A DNA stretch of 64,000 nt from Flammeovirgaceae bacterium 311 (GTDB taxonomy: Bacteria > Bacteroidota > Bacteroidia > Cytophagales > Cyclobacteriaceae). Positions 26,448-35,966 of the stretch are shown here, one piece after another. The stretch spans positions 930,001 to 994,000 of the forward strand of contig CP004371.1 of the NCBI GenBank assembly GCA_000597885.1, read 5' to 3'. The position numbers and the translations under genes were made by a program. Below the pieces are notes generated by a model that made no database searches, was not told where the DNA came from, and saw only the letters and a program-made list of their open reading frames with translations. Numbering within the stretch: position 1 is the stretch's first letter; every line of letters starts with the position of its first letter.

Positions 26448-28001
26448 ATGCAAAATAATTATTACTTTCTGCGGCAGCTTAGCCAGCAACTGGAAAAGCT
26501 GCTGATGGGAGCTACTTTGTTTGAATGCTACTCTCAGAGTAAAGGTGAATTATCTTTGAGCTTTATGAGTAAAGAGGTTGCTGAAGTGCATGTGAAGGGC
26601 ACCTTTCAGCCGGATTTTACCTGCCTGTACCTGCCCCTTCAGCTGCAGCGAGCCCGGCGCAACAGTGTAGACTTATTCCCGGAGGTAACAGGCAAAAAGG
26701 TGACAGGCCTGGTACAGTACAGCCATGACCGCAGCTTTTCCATTTGTTTTGAAGATGAGCGTAGCCTGCTTTTTAAGCTACATGGCAACAGGGCTAATGT
26801 TATACTCACCTATCAGGACCAGCCCATTAGCCTGTTTAAAAATAAACTGGCCAAAGACTGGCAGATACAACCAAAAGAGCTGCACCGGCATATAGCACCT
26901 GGCTTCAAAGATTTTGAGGAAGCGGGTGGTGATCCGCGAAAAGTATTTCCAACCCTAGGTCCGGAACCACTGGCTTATTTGCAGGAACAAGGCTGGGAAG
27001 CACTGTCCCTAGAGGAAAAATGGCAACAGCTGCTGGCTTTTGAGCAGCAATTGCAGCATCCGGAGGCTTTCCGGGTTTGTGAAATCGATGAAAAACCACA
27101 TCTCCTGCTCTTTCAGCAGGGTCAGGTGCTCTTTGAATCTGCAGATCCCATTGCTGCCCTCAATTTCTTTTACCGCTCCTACACCCATGACTGGGCACTG
27201 CGCCGCGAGAAAGGCAGTTTTCTGCAAACACTAGACAAGCAGATTAAAGGAACAGAAAGTTACCTGTACAAACTGCTGCAGAAACAGGAGGAGTTGCAGA
27301 CCTCCGCCAGCCACCGGCATGTAGCTGACCTGATCATGGCAAACCTGCACAGCATTCCCTCAGGTGCTCAAACAGCAGAATTAACAGACTTTTACAGTGG
27401 ACAGCCGGTGCAGGTGAAGCTTAAGAAAGAGCTTAGCCCGCAGAAAAATGCAGAGCAGTATTACCGCAAGGCCAAAAATCAGCAGCTGGAAATACAGCAC
27501 CTGGAAGATAACCTGGCCGACAAGGAAAGCCGGCTGGAGAAGCTGCAACAGCTAAGACAGGAAGTAGAAGCAGAGGAAGACCTGAAAAAGCTTCGCAGCC
27601 TGCGCAAGCAGCAGTTACCAGATACCGAACAGCAGCAATCACTCCCTTTCCGTCTGTTTGAGTACCAGCAGCACCAGATCCTGGTGGGCAAGGGTGCCAG
27701 CCAGAATGATGAGCTGCTGCGCTACCACAGCCGCAAAGATGATCTTTGGCTGCACGCAAAAGATGTTACCGGCTCGCATGTGATCATCAGGCGCCAGCCT
27801 GGTAAAGCAGTACCTAACCCGGTAAAGGAAAAAGCAGCACAGCTTGCGGCCTGGTACAGCAAACGTAAAAGCGATACCCTCTGCCCCGTTATCTGCACGC
27901 CGCGCAAATGGGTACGTAAATCCAAGGGAGCACCTGCCGGCGCTGTAATGGTAGACAAGGAAGAAGAAGTACTGCTGGTAGAACCCAGATCTTATGAGTA
28001 G
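26448..28001 (+). CDS. RqcH/NFACT-family ribosome quality-control protein
   Basis: The 517-residue protein has the NFACT-N domain (about 1-180) and a long helical middle. A coiled coil (about residues 345-390, rich in Q/E/K/L) follows, then the NFACT-R domain with NDELLRYHSRKDDLWLHAKD and GSHVIIRR. The Asp-Arg pair in YSHDRSFSI (residues 94-95) sits where B. subtilis RqcH has the DR pair needed for alanine tailing of stalled nascent chains. That function is therefore plausible, but no second RQC factor (RqcP) is nearby. The family was formerly called fibronectin-binding FbpA. It lies 39 bases after the PhnP-like gene. Confidence 0.88.
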   Translation: MQNNYYFLRQLSQQLEKLLMGATLFECYSQSKGELSLSFMSKEVAEVHVKGTFQPDFTCLYLPLQLQRARRNSVDLFPEVTGKKVTGLVQYSHDRSFSICFEDERSLLFKLHGNRANVILTYQDQPISLFKNKLAKDWQIQPKELHRHIAPGFKDFEEAGGDPRKVFPTLGPEPLAYLQEQGWEALSLEEKWQQLLAFEQQLQHPEAFRVCEIDEKPHLLLFQQGQVLFESADPIAALNFFYRSYTHDWALRREKGSFLQTLDKQIKGTESYLYKLLQKQEELQTSASHRHVADLIMANLHSIPSGAQTAELTDFYSGQPVQVKLKKELSPQKNAEQYYRKAKNQQLEIQHLEDNLADKESRLEKLQQLRQEVEAEEDLKKLRSLRKQQLPDTEQQQSLPFRLFEYQQHQILVGKGASQNDELLRYHSRKDDLWLHAKDVTGSHVIIRRQPGKAVPNPVKEKAAQLAAWYSKRKSDTLCPVICTPRKWVRKSKGAPAGAVMVDKEEEVLLVEPRSYE

Positions 28002-28010
28002 TATAAAATA

Positions 28011-28040
28011 AAAAGACGCCTTTCAGAAGGCGTCTTTTTT
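28011..28040. terminator. Bidirectional terminator between the NFACT gene and pyk
   Basis: A 13 bp stem AAAAAGACGCCTT / AAGGCGTCTTTTT with loop TCAG lies between two converging genes, with U tracts on both sides. Confidence 0.88.
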
Positions 28041-28068
28041 TGATATCTGTAGTTGAGTGCTGAAGCGG

Positions 28069-29505
28069 TTATTCTACCACTGTTAGCTTAATTGCGTTGG
28101 TTCTGGATTTGGCATGAATAGGCATGCTTGCCGTGTGAATCATGATATCGCCTTTCTTAAGGCAATTCATATCTTTCAGCATGTTGGTGATGTCTGAAAA
28201 AGTTGAGTCCGTCGATTCCATTTTATCATAGAAGTAGCAACGAACGCCCCACAGCAGGTTCAGCTTAGACATCAGGGGGCGGTTATTGGTAAAGATAAAA
28301 ACATGGGCCTTAGGCCTGTGGCTGGCAATACGGTAACCTGTGTAACCAGACTTGGTCATACCCACAACAGCCTGTGCTTTTACTTTTTTCGCCAGGCGGC
28401 ACGCCTGCAGTACAATAGAATCATTTAGGAATGTACTCGAATTTTCAGAAACGTTCTCATGTTTGAAATAGATGCTTGGCATGCTCTGCTCTACCGAAAT
28501 AATGGTCCGCACCATACTCTTGATCACCTCTACAGGATACTGACCGGCAGCGGTTTCGGCAGAAAGCATCAGGGCATCGGCACCATCGGCTACTGCATTT
28601 GCCACGTCGTTGGTTTCGGCACGTGTTGGGCGCGGGCTGGTAATCATGCTTTCCATCATCTGGGTAGCAATAATTACAGGCTTGCCAAGCTCATTGCACT
28701 TGCGTACAATCATTTTCTGGGCCATTGGTACCTCTTCCATCACAGTTTCCACACCAAGGTCGCCACGCGCTACCATTACACCATCTGTGGCGGCAATAAT
28801 GGCATCTATGTTCTTAAGCGCTTCAGGCTTTTCGATCTTGGCCACTACCTTGCAGAGACGGCCTGCTTTTTTGATCTTCTCTTTCAGAGAAATAACGTCC
28901 TGGGCAGTACGCACAAAAGAAAGTGCAATCCAATCCACATCCTGCTCAAGTCCGAAAATAAGATCTTCCTCATCCTTTTCTGTTAATGAAGGGGCTGATA
29001 CGTCCGTCATGGGCAGGTTGATGCCCTTACGCGATTTAAGGATACCGCCATATACAACAGTGGTATATACCTTGTTGTCTTCTATCCGTTCTACCCTTAA
29101 CTCAATCTTACCATCGTCTACCAGGATCATATCGCCAATCTTTACATCCTGGGCCATTGGCTCGTAAGAGGTGGAAATAATCTTATTATTACCCACCAGG
29201 CGCTCAGTGGTAATAATCAGTTCCTGACCCTGTATCAGTTCAACACCATTGTTTTCCACTTCGCGGGTACGGATTTTAGGTCCCTGTAAGTCCTGCAGAA
29301 GTGCTACGTGAGTGCCCATTTCTTCATTGATGGAACGTACATGCTGAATTACCTTTAAGTGCTCCTCATGAGATCCATGGGAGAAATTAAGGCGAAATAC
29401 ATCAACGCCGGCCTTTACCAGTTCAGTCAGTTTTTCGCGGGTGTTGCAGGCAGGGCCTACTGTGGCAACAATCTTTGTTTTATTGAACGCGATTTTTTGC
29501 TCCAT
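28069..29505 (-). CDS. pyk: Pyruvate kinase
   Basis: The 478-residue enzyme makes pyruvate and ATP from phosphoenolpyruvate. It shows KTKIVATVGPAC at the start, FRLNFSHG near residue 40, the KIEKPEAL motif (active-site Lys/Glu), GVMVARGDLGVE, and the MLSAETAAGQYPVE segment. The C-terminal regulatory domain is present. On the minus strand it follows the IPExxxVDY gene with only one base between stop and start. That pairing is conserved in many Bacteroidota. Confidence 0.96.
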   Translation of the reverse strand: MEQKIAFNKTKIVATVGPACNTREKLTELVKAGVDVFRLNFSHGSHEEHLKVIQHVRSINEEMGTHVALLQDLQGPKIRTREVENNGVELIQGQELIITTERLVGNNKIISTSYEPMAQDVKIGDMILVDDGKIELRVERIEDNKVYTTVVYGGILKSRKGINLPMTDVSAPSLTEKDEEDLIFGLEQDVDWIALSFVRTAQDVISLKEKIKKAGRLCKVVAKIEKPEALKNIDAIIAATDGVMVARGDLGVETVMEEVPMAQKMIVRKCNELGKPVIIATQMMESMITSPRPTRAETNDVANAVADGADALMLSAETAAGQYPVEVIKSMVRTIISVEQSMPSIYFKHENVSENSSTFLNDSIVLQACRLAKKVKAQAVVGMTKSGYTGYRIASHRPKAHVFIFTNNRPLMSKLNLLWGVRCYFYDKMESTDSTFSDITNMLKDMNCLKKGDIMIHTASMPIHAKSRTNAIKLTVVE

Positions 29506-29506
29506 A

Positions 29507-29929
29507 TTAAAAGATCAGATTTTCTTTTGATTTTAGGTCGTTCACCTCTACAGGTTTTACAAATTCTACAGTAGGAATGTTTTTAAGTACTGCAGGCAGT
29601 TCTTCTTTATCAAAAAAGTCCCCTTCTCCCTGCAACATGATTAAATAGTCAAATTGTTTTAGCTCTGGAAGCAGAAAGCCCTGCTCTTCGTCGCCGACAG
29701 ACCTGTTCTTAAGCAGGCGCAATATACTATGCTCGGTCGCAAATATATAGTTAGATATACATAAGTTGGGCTGGTTGGTAAAGTTTAATTGTATGTCTTT
29801 CTCCTTTACAAGCCTGATATGCAGCAATTGGTTGATATACCAGGCCAGCTTATATTCTCTTAAAGGGCTTAAGAGCGCCATTAAGGTAAAATCAAATTCA
29901 TAATCGACCAGGAGCCTGCTTCTCTTCAT
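29507..29929 (-). CDS. IPExxxVDY-family protein
   Basis: The 140-residue product begins MKRSRLLVDYEFDFTLMALL, matching the VDYDFxL core of the IPExxxVDY family, followed by EYKLAWYINQ. The IPE tripeptide that names the family is not conserved here. The family is Bacteroidota-specific and without known function; its constant position before pyk suggests a metabolic or regulatory link. The frame runs 75 bases further upstream to another ATG, but the shorter start fits the family better. Its stop is one base before the pyk ATG, so the pair is an operon. Confidence 0.78.
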   Translation of the reverse strand: MKRSRLLVDYEFDFTLMALLSPLREYKLAWYINQLLHIRLVKEKDIQLNFTNQPNLCISNYIFATEHSILRLLKNRSVGDEEQGFLLPELKQFDYLIMLQGEGDFFDKEELPAVLKNIPTVEFVKPVEVNDLKSKENLIF

Positions 29930-30072
29930 AAAAAATGGCAGCTTATAAAATTTAGACGAGTATGCTATTTTTACTGCATTGGTACGAAAGATACGGATTT
30001 TCAAAACCGTGCCAAAACTAAACCGTTAACACTGTAGCCGCAGGCATAAATATCTCAACAATTCCCTACAGG

Positions 30073-30104
30073 TTTGTTTTTATATGTAAAACTCTATTTA
30101 TTTG
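30073..30104 (+). promoter_or_regulatory. Candidate acpP promoter
   Basis: TTTG is followed after 20 bases by TTTATTTG, which matches seven of eight bases expected for the Bacteroidota -33/-7 arrangement (TTTG-N19-TAnnTTTG). The acpP ATG is 37 bases downstream. Confidence 0.45.
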
Positions 30105-30140
30105 CAGCGGATTGATTTCTAACCTAAATTTTTCACAGTA

Positions 30141-30380
30141 ATGTCCGAGATCGCTCAAAAAGTAAAACAGATCATCGTAGATAAGTTGGGCGTTGAAGAG
30201 TCAGAAGTGACTCGCGAAGCGAGCTTCACTAATGATCTTGGTGCCGATTCACTCGACACCGTAGAACTCATCATGGAATTCGAGAAAGAATTTAACATTT
30301 CTATTCCGGATGATCAGGCCGAAAACATCTCAACGGTAGGCCAGGCTATCGATTATCTGGAAGCAAACGTGAACAAATAA
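30141..30380 (+). CDS. acpP: Acyl carrier protein
   Basis: The 79-residue acidic protein carries acyl chains on a phosphopantetheine attached to Ser37 in [12 protein letters not shown]. It is normal in length and charge and starts the acpP-fabF-rnc operon. The gap to fabF is 23 bases. Confidence 0.97.
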   Translation: MSEIAQKVKQIIVDKLGVEESEVTREASFTNDLGADSLDTVELIMEFEKEFNISIPDDQAENISTVGQAIDYLEANVNK

Positions 30381-30403
30381 TTTTTGTCCACTAAACTTCT
30401 TTT

Positions 30404-31657
30404 ATGCAGTTAAAGAGAGCTGTAATTACAGGCTTAGGTGCGCTTACACCTCTGGGCAACACTGTTCAGGAATACTGGACTGGTTTGGCCGGAGGTGTAA
30501 GTGGCGCTGCGCCTATTACCAAATTCGATGCTAACAAATTCAAAACCAAGTTTGCCTGTGAGGTAAAAGGTTTTGATCCTGGACTTTATATGGATCGTAA
30601 AGAGGCCCGCAAAATGGACCTTTTTGCTCAGTATGGTATTGCCGTTGCCCAACAGGCTTTCGACGATGCCGCTATTGATCTTGGATCTGTTGATCTCGAC
30701 AGGATAGGAGTTATCTGGGGCTCCGGAATCGGAGGCCTTACAACTTTCCAGCACGAGGTAGTCGATTTCGCCAATGGCGACGGCACCCCCCGTTTTAATC
30801 CCTTCTTCATTCCTAAAATGATCGCCGATATTTGTGCCGGCCTTATTTCTATGCGATGGGGATTTCGCGGACCTAATTATGCAACCGTTTCAGCTTGCGC
30901 CTCTTCTACCAACGCATTGATCGATGCGTTCAATACCATCAGGTTAGGCAAAGCTGATATGATATTTACTGGTGGTTCAGAAGCCGCAGTTACCGAAGCA
31001 GGCATTGGTGGTTTTAACGCCATGAAAGCCCTTTCGGAGAGAAATGATTCACCTGAAACAGCCTCACGTCCTTTTGATAAAGACCGTGATGGATTTGTAC
31101 TTGGAGAGGGAGCCGGTGCACTGGTGCTCGAGGAGTACGAACATGCCAAACGCCGTGGGGCTAAAATTTATGCTGAACTTGTAGGCGGAGGCATGAGTGC
31201 CGATGCTTATCATATGACAGCCCCCCACCCGGAAGGCCTTGGTGTAACCCGTGTTATGATAAATGCCCTGGAAGATGCCGGTATGAAACCAGAAGAAGTT
31301 GATTATATCAACGTTCATGGTACCTCTACCCCACTGGGCGATGTTGGAGAAGCAAGAGCCATACAGCGTGTATTTGGTGAGCATGCCTATAACCTGAACA
31401 TCAGCTCTACCAAGAGCATGACAGGACATTTATTAGGCGCTGCGGGTGCAATCGAAGCAATTGCCTCTGTACTGGCCATAAAAAACAGCCTGGTGCCTCC
31501 AACGATCAATCATTTTGAATCAGATGAAGCACTGGACAGCAAGCTTAATTTCACTTTTAATAAAGCGCAGCAGCGCGAGGTTAAAGTTGCTTTAAGCAAT
31601 ACTTTTGGCTTTGGCGGCCACAACGCCTCTATTATATTCCGTAAAGTAGAAGATTAG
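30404..31657 (+). CDS. fabF: 3-oxoacyl-[acyl-carrier-protein] synthase II
   Basis: The 417-residue condensing enzyme elongates acyl-ACP with malonyl-ACP. The catalytic triad is Cys165 (SACASSTN), His305 (NVHGTSTPLGD) and His342 (MTGHLLGAAG). RRAVITGLGALTPLG-like and RPFDKDRDGFVLGEGAG signatures are present. The stop TAG shares its last base with the GTG start of rnc (TAGTG), so the two are coupled. Confidence 0.96.
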   Translation: MQLKRAVITGLGALTPLGNTVQEYWTGLAGGVSGAAPITKFDANKFKTKFACEVKGFDPGLYMDRKEARKMDLFAQYGIAVAQQAFDDAAIDLGSVDLDRIGVIWGSGIGGLTTFQHEVVDFANGDGTPRFNPFFIPKMIADICAGLISMRWGFRGPNYATVSACASSTNALIDAFNTIRLGKADMIFTGGSEAAVTEAGIGGFNAMKALSERNDSPETASRPFDKDRDGFVLGEGAGALVLEEYEHAKRRGAKIYAELVGGGMSADAYHMTAPHPEGLGVTRVMINALEDAGMKPEEVDYINVHGTSTPLGDVGEARAIQRVFGEHAYNLNISSTKSMTGHLLGAAGAIEAIASVLAIKNSLVPPTINHFESDEALDSKLNFTFNKAQQREVKVALSNTFGFGGHNASIIFRKVED

Positions 31658-32397
31658 TGAACCCCTGGTTCAGGCACCTTTTTAGCTGGGCACTGCGGTC
31701 TCATTCAGGAGACCGCAAGCTCGCTGAAGCGGTGAAGGTTATTACCGGACGCCCTCCCGCAAACCTGCATCTTTACCGCCTGGCTATGCTGCATAGCTCT
31801 GCTGCACCTGTGCAGGAAAATGGTATTCGCGAAAGCAATGAACGGCTCGAATATCTGGGAGATGCCGTGCTAAATTCCGTTGTAGCCGACTACCTTTTCC
31901 GCAAGTTTCCTTTTAAGGACGAGGGCTTTATGACTGAAATTCGTAGCCGCATCGTAAACCGCGAATCCCTGAACGATATTGGCCGTCAGCTGGGTATTAA
32001 CCAGCTGCTGGTGTACGACAATAACCTGCGCCGCGAATCTTACCGTACTATTTTCGGCAATGCCCTGGAAGCCCTGATCGGGGCGGTTTACCTGGACTGG
32101 GGTTATGAATTTTGTGCCCGCTTTATTGAAAACCGGCTGCTCATCCCCTATTTCCACCTCGATACCCTCATCAACACCCCAAGCAATTACAAGAGTTTGC
32201 TGATAGAATGGGCCCAGAAGGAAAACCGCTCTCTTCTGTTTAATATTCCTGAACTTGATAACAGATCACAGTCCCGTGAATTCACGGCAGAACTTCTCCT
32301 GGATGGAGTCGTGATTGCTGTTGGCAAAGGCTCCAGCAAGAAAAAAGCAGAAAAAGAAGCTGCCCGAAAAGCCTGGGATAAGCTGGGGCTGAAGTAA
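31657..32397 (+). CDS. rnc: Ribonuclease III; GTG start
   Basis: The 246-residue enzyme cuts double-stranded RNA, including rRNA precursors. The catalytic motif ERLEYLGDAVLNSV is at about residues 62-75, and the second metal ligand is in NALEALIGAVYLD. A C-terminal double-stranded RNA-binding domain (about 175-245) ends in GKGSSKKKAEKEAARKAW. GTG overlaps the fabF stop by one base. The order acpP-fabF-rnc is widely conserved in bacteria. Confidence 0.95.
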   Translation: MNPWFRHLFSWALRSHSGDRKLAEAVKVITGRPPANLHLYRLAMLHSSAAPVQENGIRESNERLEYLGDAVLNSVVADYLFRKFPFKDEGFMTEIRSRIVNRESLNDIGRQLGINQLLVYDNNLRRESYRTIFGNALEALIGAVYLDWGYEFCARFIENRLLIPYFHLDTLINTPSNYKSLLIEWAQKENRSLLFNIPELDNRSQSREFTAELLLDGVVIAVGKGSSKKKAEKEAARKAWDKLGLK

Positions 32398-32562
32398 TAC
32401 ACAGGATAAATCATATCCTGAGTGATTTGCTAACCAGGCAGGCGCCTGAAAAATAGACGCCGCTCCTGAAAAGTATAGTACTCCTTTTTCTCCCTTCTGA
32501 TACAGGAGCCTCTAAAGGCCCTTAAATATTCCATTTAATATTCCACCTTCAACACAAGCGCT

Positions 32563-32570
32563 TATATTTG
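32563..32570 (+). promoter_or_regulatory. Candidate -7 element upstream of nadE
   Basis: TATATTTG is an exact TAnnTTTG match in the rnc-nadE gap, about 96 bases before the nadE ATG. This would give a leader of roughly 90 bases. No -33 element is obvious. Confidence 0.35.
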
Positions 32571-32665
32571 GTTGTGAATAGGTATGTGCCGGTTACAGCA
32601 CTTGCACAGAGACCTGCTGTTCCTGTGATAGGTACATTATAAAATTAGCACATTATCGCTACGCT

Positions 32666-34552
32666 ATGAATTTTTTACGACTTGCTGCTGCTTCTGTCAA
32701 CACCACGCCTTTCGATTGGGCCGGCAATCTTTCTAATATTCGCAATGCTATTGATGAAGCCAGGGAAAATGGCGTACAGCTCCTGCTGCTGCCAGAAATG
32801 TGTATTACCGGCTATGGGTGCGAAGATGTTTTTTTAAGTGAATGGCTGCCCACCAAAGCCCTGCAGGTACTGGAGGAAGTAAGAAGCTGGTGTTCTGGTA
32901 TTACCGTGGCACTGGGTGTACCTTTTCGCTATCAGGGCGACCTTTACAATGGTGCCTGCCTGATACACGATTGCAACATATTAGGCATTACTGCAAAGCA
33001 ATGGCTGGCTAACGATGGAGTACACTACGAAACCCGCTGGTTTACCCCCTGGCCTGCCGGTAAGCAGGTAGAGGTTGAACTGGAGGGCCAGAAGTTTATG
33101 TTCGGCGATGTGGTGTACGACCTCCATGGCATCCGCATTGGTTTCGAGATTTGTGAAGATGCCTGGCGCTCTACCAGCCGCCCTGCCATCAGACACCTGG
33201 AGAAAGATGTTGACCTGATCCTGAACCCCAGCGCCAGCCACTTCGCCATGCTTAAAACCGATCTGCGTATGGAGCTAGTCTGTACCTCCTCAAGCTTATA
33301 CAAATGCACCTACCTTTATGCCAATCTGCTTGGAAACGAAGCCGGGCGTATGATCTATGATGGCGATTGCTTTATTACGCACCATGGAAAGCTGGTACAA
33401 CGGAGCTGCAGGCTATCCTTTAAGGATGTAGATATGATCTGGGCCGATGTGGATTTTACCCGAAAAGAATTTAAGCCGCAGCCCATTAATGACGACCCGC
33501 AGGATAAGGAAACAGAGTTTGTAAAGGCTGCTAGCCTGGCCCTTTTTGATTATATGCGCAAAAGCCGCAGCAGGGGCTTTGTACTTTCACTTAGCGGCGG
33601 GGCAGACAGCAGTACCTGCGCTGTGCTGGTATCAGAAATGGTTCGGCGCGGATGTGCAGAGCTGGGCATTGAAGGATTTTTGAAAAAGGCAGGATTTGAA
33701 AGCCTGATCAAAGAATTTAGCGGTAACGGAATGGAAGGCAGAGCCGCCGAACGTTACATTATGCACAAAATGTTGGTTTGTGCCTATCAGGGTACTATAC
33801 ACTCCTCTTCCAGCACCTTTAATTCTGCTAAAATGCTGGCAGAAGATGTAGGTGCTACCTTCTATCAATGGACCATCGATGAAGAGGTTGCTTCTTACAC
33901 GGGGAAGATCGAAAGCGCAATTGGACGCAAATTAGAGTGGGAAAGGGATGATTTAACCATGCAGAATATCCAGGCGCGTACACGTTCCCCCATCATATGG
34001 ATGCTGGCCAACCTGGGTAATGCCCTGCTGCTTACCACCAGCAACCGCAGCGAAGGCGATGTGGGTTATGCCACCATGGATGGCGACACCAGCGGCGGTC
34101 TTGCACCTATTGGAGGCGTGGATAAGCATTTTATCATCAACTGGCTAAAATGGGCAGAAGAAAAACTCGGATACCCGGGCCTTGCACCGGTGAACAATTT
34201 AAGCCCCAGTGCGGAGCTGCGGCCCCTGGAGCAAACCCAAACCGATGAGGCAGACCTGATGCCATATTTTATTCTGGCAGCCATAGAAAGGCTGGCAATA
34301 CAGGAGCGTTATTCACCCCGGCAGATTTATTACATTCTTAAACAAAGAGAGTTAACGGAGCCGCAAATGTTGAAAGAACATGTGCTGAAATTTTTCAGGC
34401 TCTGGAGCCGCAACCAGTGGAAAAGGGAGCGATATGCGCCAGCCTTTCACCTGGATGATTTCAATGTAGACCCCCGCTCATGGTGCCGGTTTCCCATTCT
34501 TTCCGGAGGATATCAGGAAGAACTAAAAGAACTAGAGCAGCTGAATGATTGA
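32666..34552 (+). CDS. nadE: Glutamine-dependent NAD+ synthase
   Basis: The 628-residue enzyme makes NAD from deamido-NAD in the last step of NAD synthesis, taking ammonia from glutamine. The N-terminal nitrilase-like glutaminase domain has the catalytic Glu in LLLPEMCITGYG, Lys in the ITAKQWLANDGVHYE segment, and Cys in GFEICEDAW. The synthetase domain has the PP-loop LSLSGGADSST at about residue 311, then TTSNRSEGDVGYATMDGD. The two domains are fused, the usual glutamine-using form. A 57-base gap precedes lgt. Confidence 0.94.
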   Translation: MNFLRLAAASVNTTPFDWAGNLSNIRNAIDEARENGVQLLLLPEMCITGYGCEDVFLSEWLPTKALQVLEEVRSWCSGITVALGVPFRYQGDLYNGACLIHDCNILGITAKQWLANDGVHYETRWFTPWPAGKQVEVELEGQKFMFGDVVYDLHGIRIGFEICEDAWRSTSRPAIRHLEKDVDLILNPSASHFAMLKTDLRMELVCTSSSLYKCTYLYANLLGNEAGRMIYDGDCFITHHGKLVQRSCRLSFKDVDMIWADVDFTRKEFKPQPINDDPQDKETEFVKAASLALFDYMRKSRSRGFVLSLSGGADSSTCAVLVSEMVRRGCAELGIEGFLKKAGFESLIKEFSGNGMEGRAAERYIMHKMLVCAYQGTIHSSSSTFNSAKMLAEDVGATFYQWTIDEEVASYTGKIESAIGRKLEWERDDLTMQNIQARTRSPIIWMLANLGNALLLTTSNRSEGDVGYATMDGDTSGGLAPIGGVDKHFIINWLKWAEEKLGYPGLAPVNNLSPSAELRPLEQTQTDEADLMPYFILAAIERLAIQERYSPRQIYYILKQRELTEPQMLKEHVLKFFRLWSRNQWKRERYAPAFHLDDFNVDPRSWCRFPILSGGYQEELKELEQLND

Positions 34553-34609
34553 ATCTGCAGCAGCTAAGACTAACTACCTACCGCTAAATTCCCTATATTG
34601 CGGCCAATT

Positions 34610-35770
34610 ATGGATGTACTTCAGTTTATAGTCTGGGATCCAGACCCGGAAATCTTTTCAGTTTTTGGCATAGATGTACGCTGGTATGGCCTGCTCTTTG
34701 CCCTTGGCTTTTTAATCAGCCAGCAAATTATGTTCTTTATGTATCGGCAGGAAGGCAAGCCGGTGCAGGACGTAGAATCCCTGACGGTATACATGGTGAT
34801 TGCAACAGTAGTTGGCGCCCGTTTAGGTCATGTGCTTTTCTATGAGCCTGATAAATACCTGAGCGATCCTATCCAGATCCTCAACATCAGGGGCGGCGGA
34901 CTTGCCAGTCACGGAGCAGCCATAGGCATTTTAACAGCCCTGTATCTGTATGTAAATTACCTGATGCGCTTCCACAAAGGTAAATTTGAAGTTAAGAAAA
35001 GAAAACGCCCGGGCCAGTCGTATCTGTGGGTAGTAGACCGTATCGTGATTGTGGTGGCCCTGACAGGTACCCTGATTAGGCTGGGTAACTTTATGAATTC
35101 CGAAATTGTAGGCGAACCCACAGGCTCGGATGTTGGTGTTGTATACGGTTACTGGCTGGAAGATGCTGCAAAATACTATAGCCAGGGTTCTGTTACCAGT
35201 GCCGAAACCCGTAAAGAGGAGAGCGAAGGCTGGAATCAAAAGTACCAGGCACCGGTAAGGCTTGACCTGGAGTTTCAGCGGGGCATCGATACCACACAGG
35301 CAGGTTATTACATTCGCAATACCCTTACACGTACCATAGCAGAAGGTCCGCGCACGGAGCGCTTTTTTGAGCAGCCTGGCGGAGAGCCTTTGTATTACGA
35401 CCTGCAGCAGAAAAGTGGAATTGTAACAGCCAGCGTTGTTGTGAACGGCATACCCCGCCATCCTACCCAGCTCTATGAAGCCAGTTCTTACCTGTTCATC
35501 TTCCTGCTATTGTACCTGATCTGGTACCGGAAAAAAGAGCAGACGCCGGAGGGGATGATTTTCGGTATATTCATGATCACCCTCTGGAGTTTCCGCTTTA
35601 TATGGGAGTTCCTGAAAGAGAACCAGGTAGAATTTGAAGAAGGAATGGCTTTGAACATGGGGCAATGGCTAAGTATACCACTCATCCTGGCAGGTGTGCT
35701 GATCCTGATGTACAGTTTGCGGAATAAGCCTAAGGAAACCAAAGAAAGAGTAACCTCCGGTAAAAATTAA
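34610..35770 (+). CDS. lgt: Prolipoprotein diacylglyceryl transferase
   Basis: The 386-residue inner-membrane enzyme attaches diacylglycerol to the lipobox Cys. It has about seven helices, FSVFGIDVRWYGLLFALGF near the start, GGLASHGAAIG, the signature RLGNFMNSEIVGEPTG near residue 158, and HPTQLYEA near 283. The stretch between these last two motifs is about 70 residues longer than in E. coli Lgt, and is predicted to be outside the membrane; I recall similar long forms in other Bacteroidota. ATG is preferred over an in-frame TTG 12 bases upstream. The nested-repeat element begins right at its stop codon. Confidence 0.94.
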   Translation: MDVLQFIVWDPDPEIFSVFGIDVRWYGLLFALGFLISQQIMFFMYRQEGKPVQDVESLTVYMVIATVVGARLGHVLFYEPDKYLSDPIQILNIRGGGLASHGAAIGILTALYLYVNYLMRFHKGKFEVKKRKRPGQSYLWVVDRIVIVVALTGTLIRLGNFMNSEIVGEPTGSDVGVVYGYWLEDAAKYYSQGSVTSAETRKEESEGWNQKYQAPVRLDLEFQRGIDTTQAGYYIRNTLTRTIAEGPRTERFFEQPGGEPLYYDLQQKSGIVTASVVVNGIPRHPTQLYEASSYLFIFLLLYLIWYRKKEQTPEGMIFGIFMITLWSFRFIWEFLKENQVEFEEGMALNMGQWLSIPLILAGVLILMYSLRNKPKETKERVTSGKN

Positions 35771-35814
35771 TAAACATGAGTCATCCCGAATTTTATTTAG
35801 GTTGATTCCTTAAC

Positions 35815-35850
35815 AAAAAAGGCTCTGGAAAAACATCCAGAGCCTTTTTT
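35815..35850. terminator. Terminator hairpin 1, downstream of lgt
   Basis: GGCTCTGG / CCAGAGCC closes an 8-base loop and is extended by A6 and T6 arms. It can work on both strands and probably ends lgt transcription. Confidence 0.8.
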
Positions 35851-35966
35851 GTATTCTAGGGTCAGTATTTGCGAGGAGGTACGACGAAGCAATCTGGCAT
35901 CTACACGCATAGAAGCCAGATTGCCACACTCCGCTTCGCTACGTTCGCAAAGGATGTACTGCTGAT

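Noticed and set aside
35868-35951. Possible tRNA or small structured RNA gene in the repeat core
   Set aside because: The arms are palindromic, but there is no cloverleaf, T-loop or acceptor pattern; it fits an REP-like repeat better.
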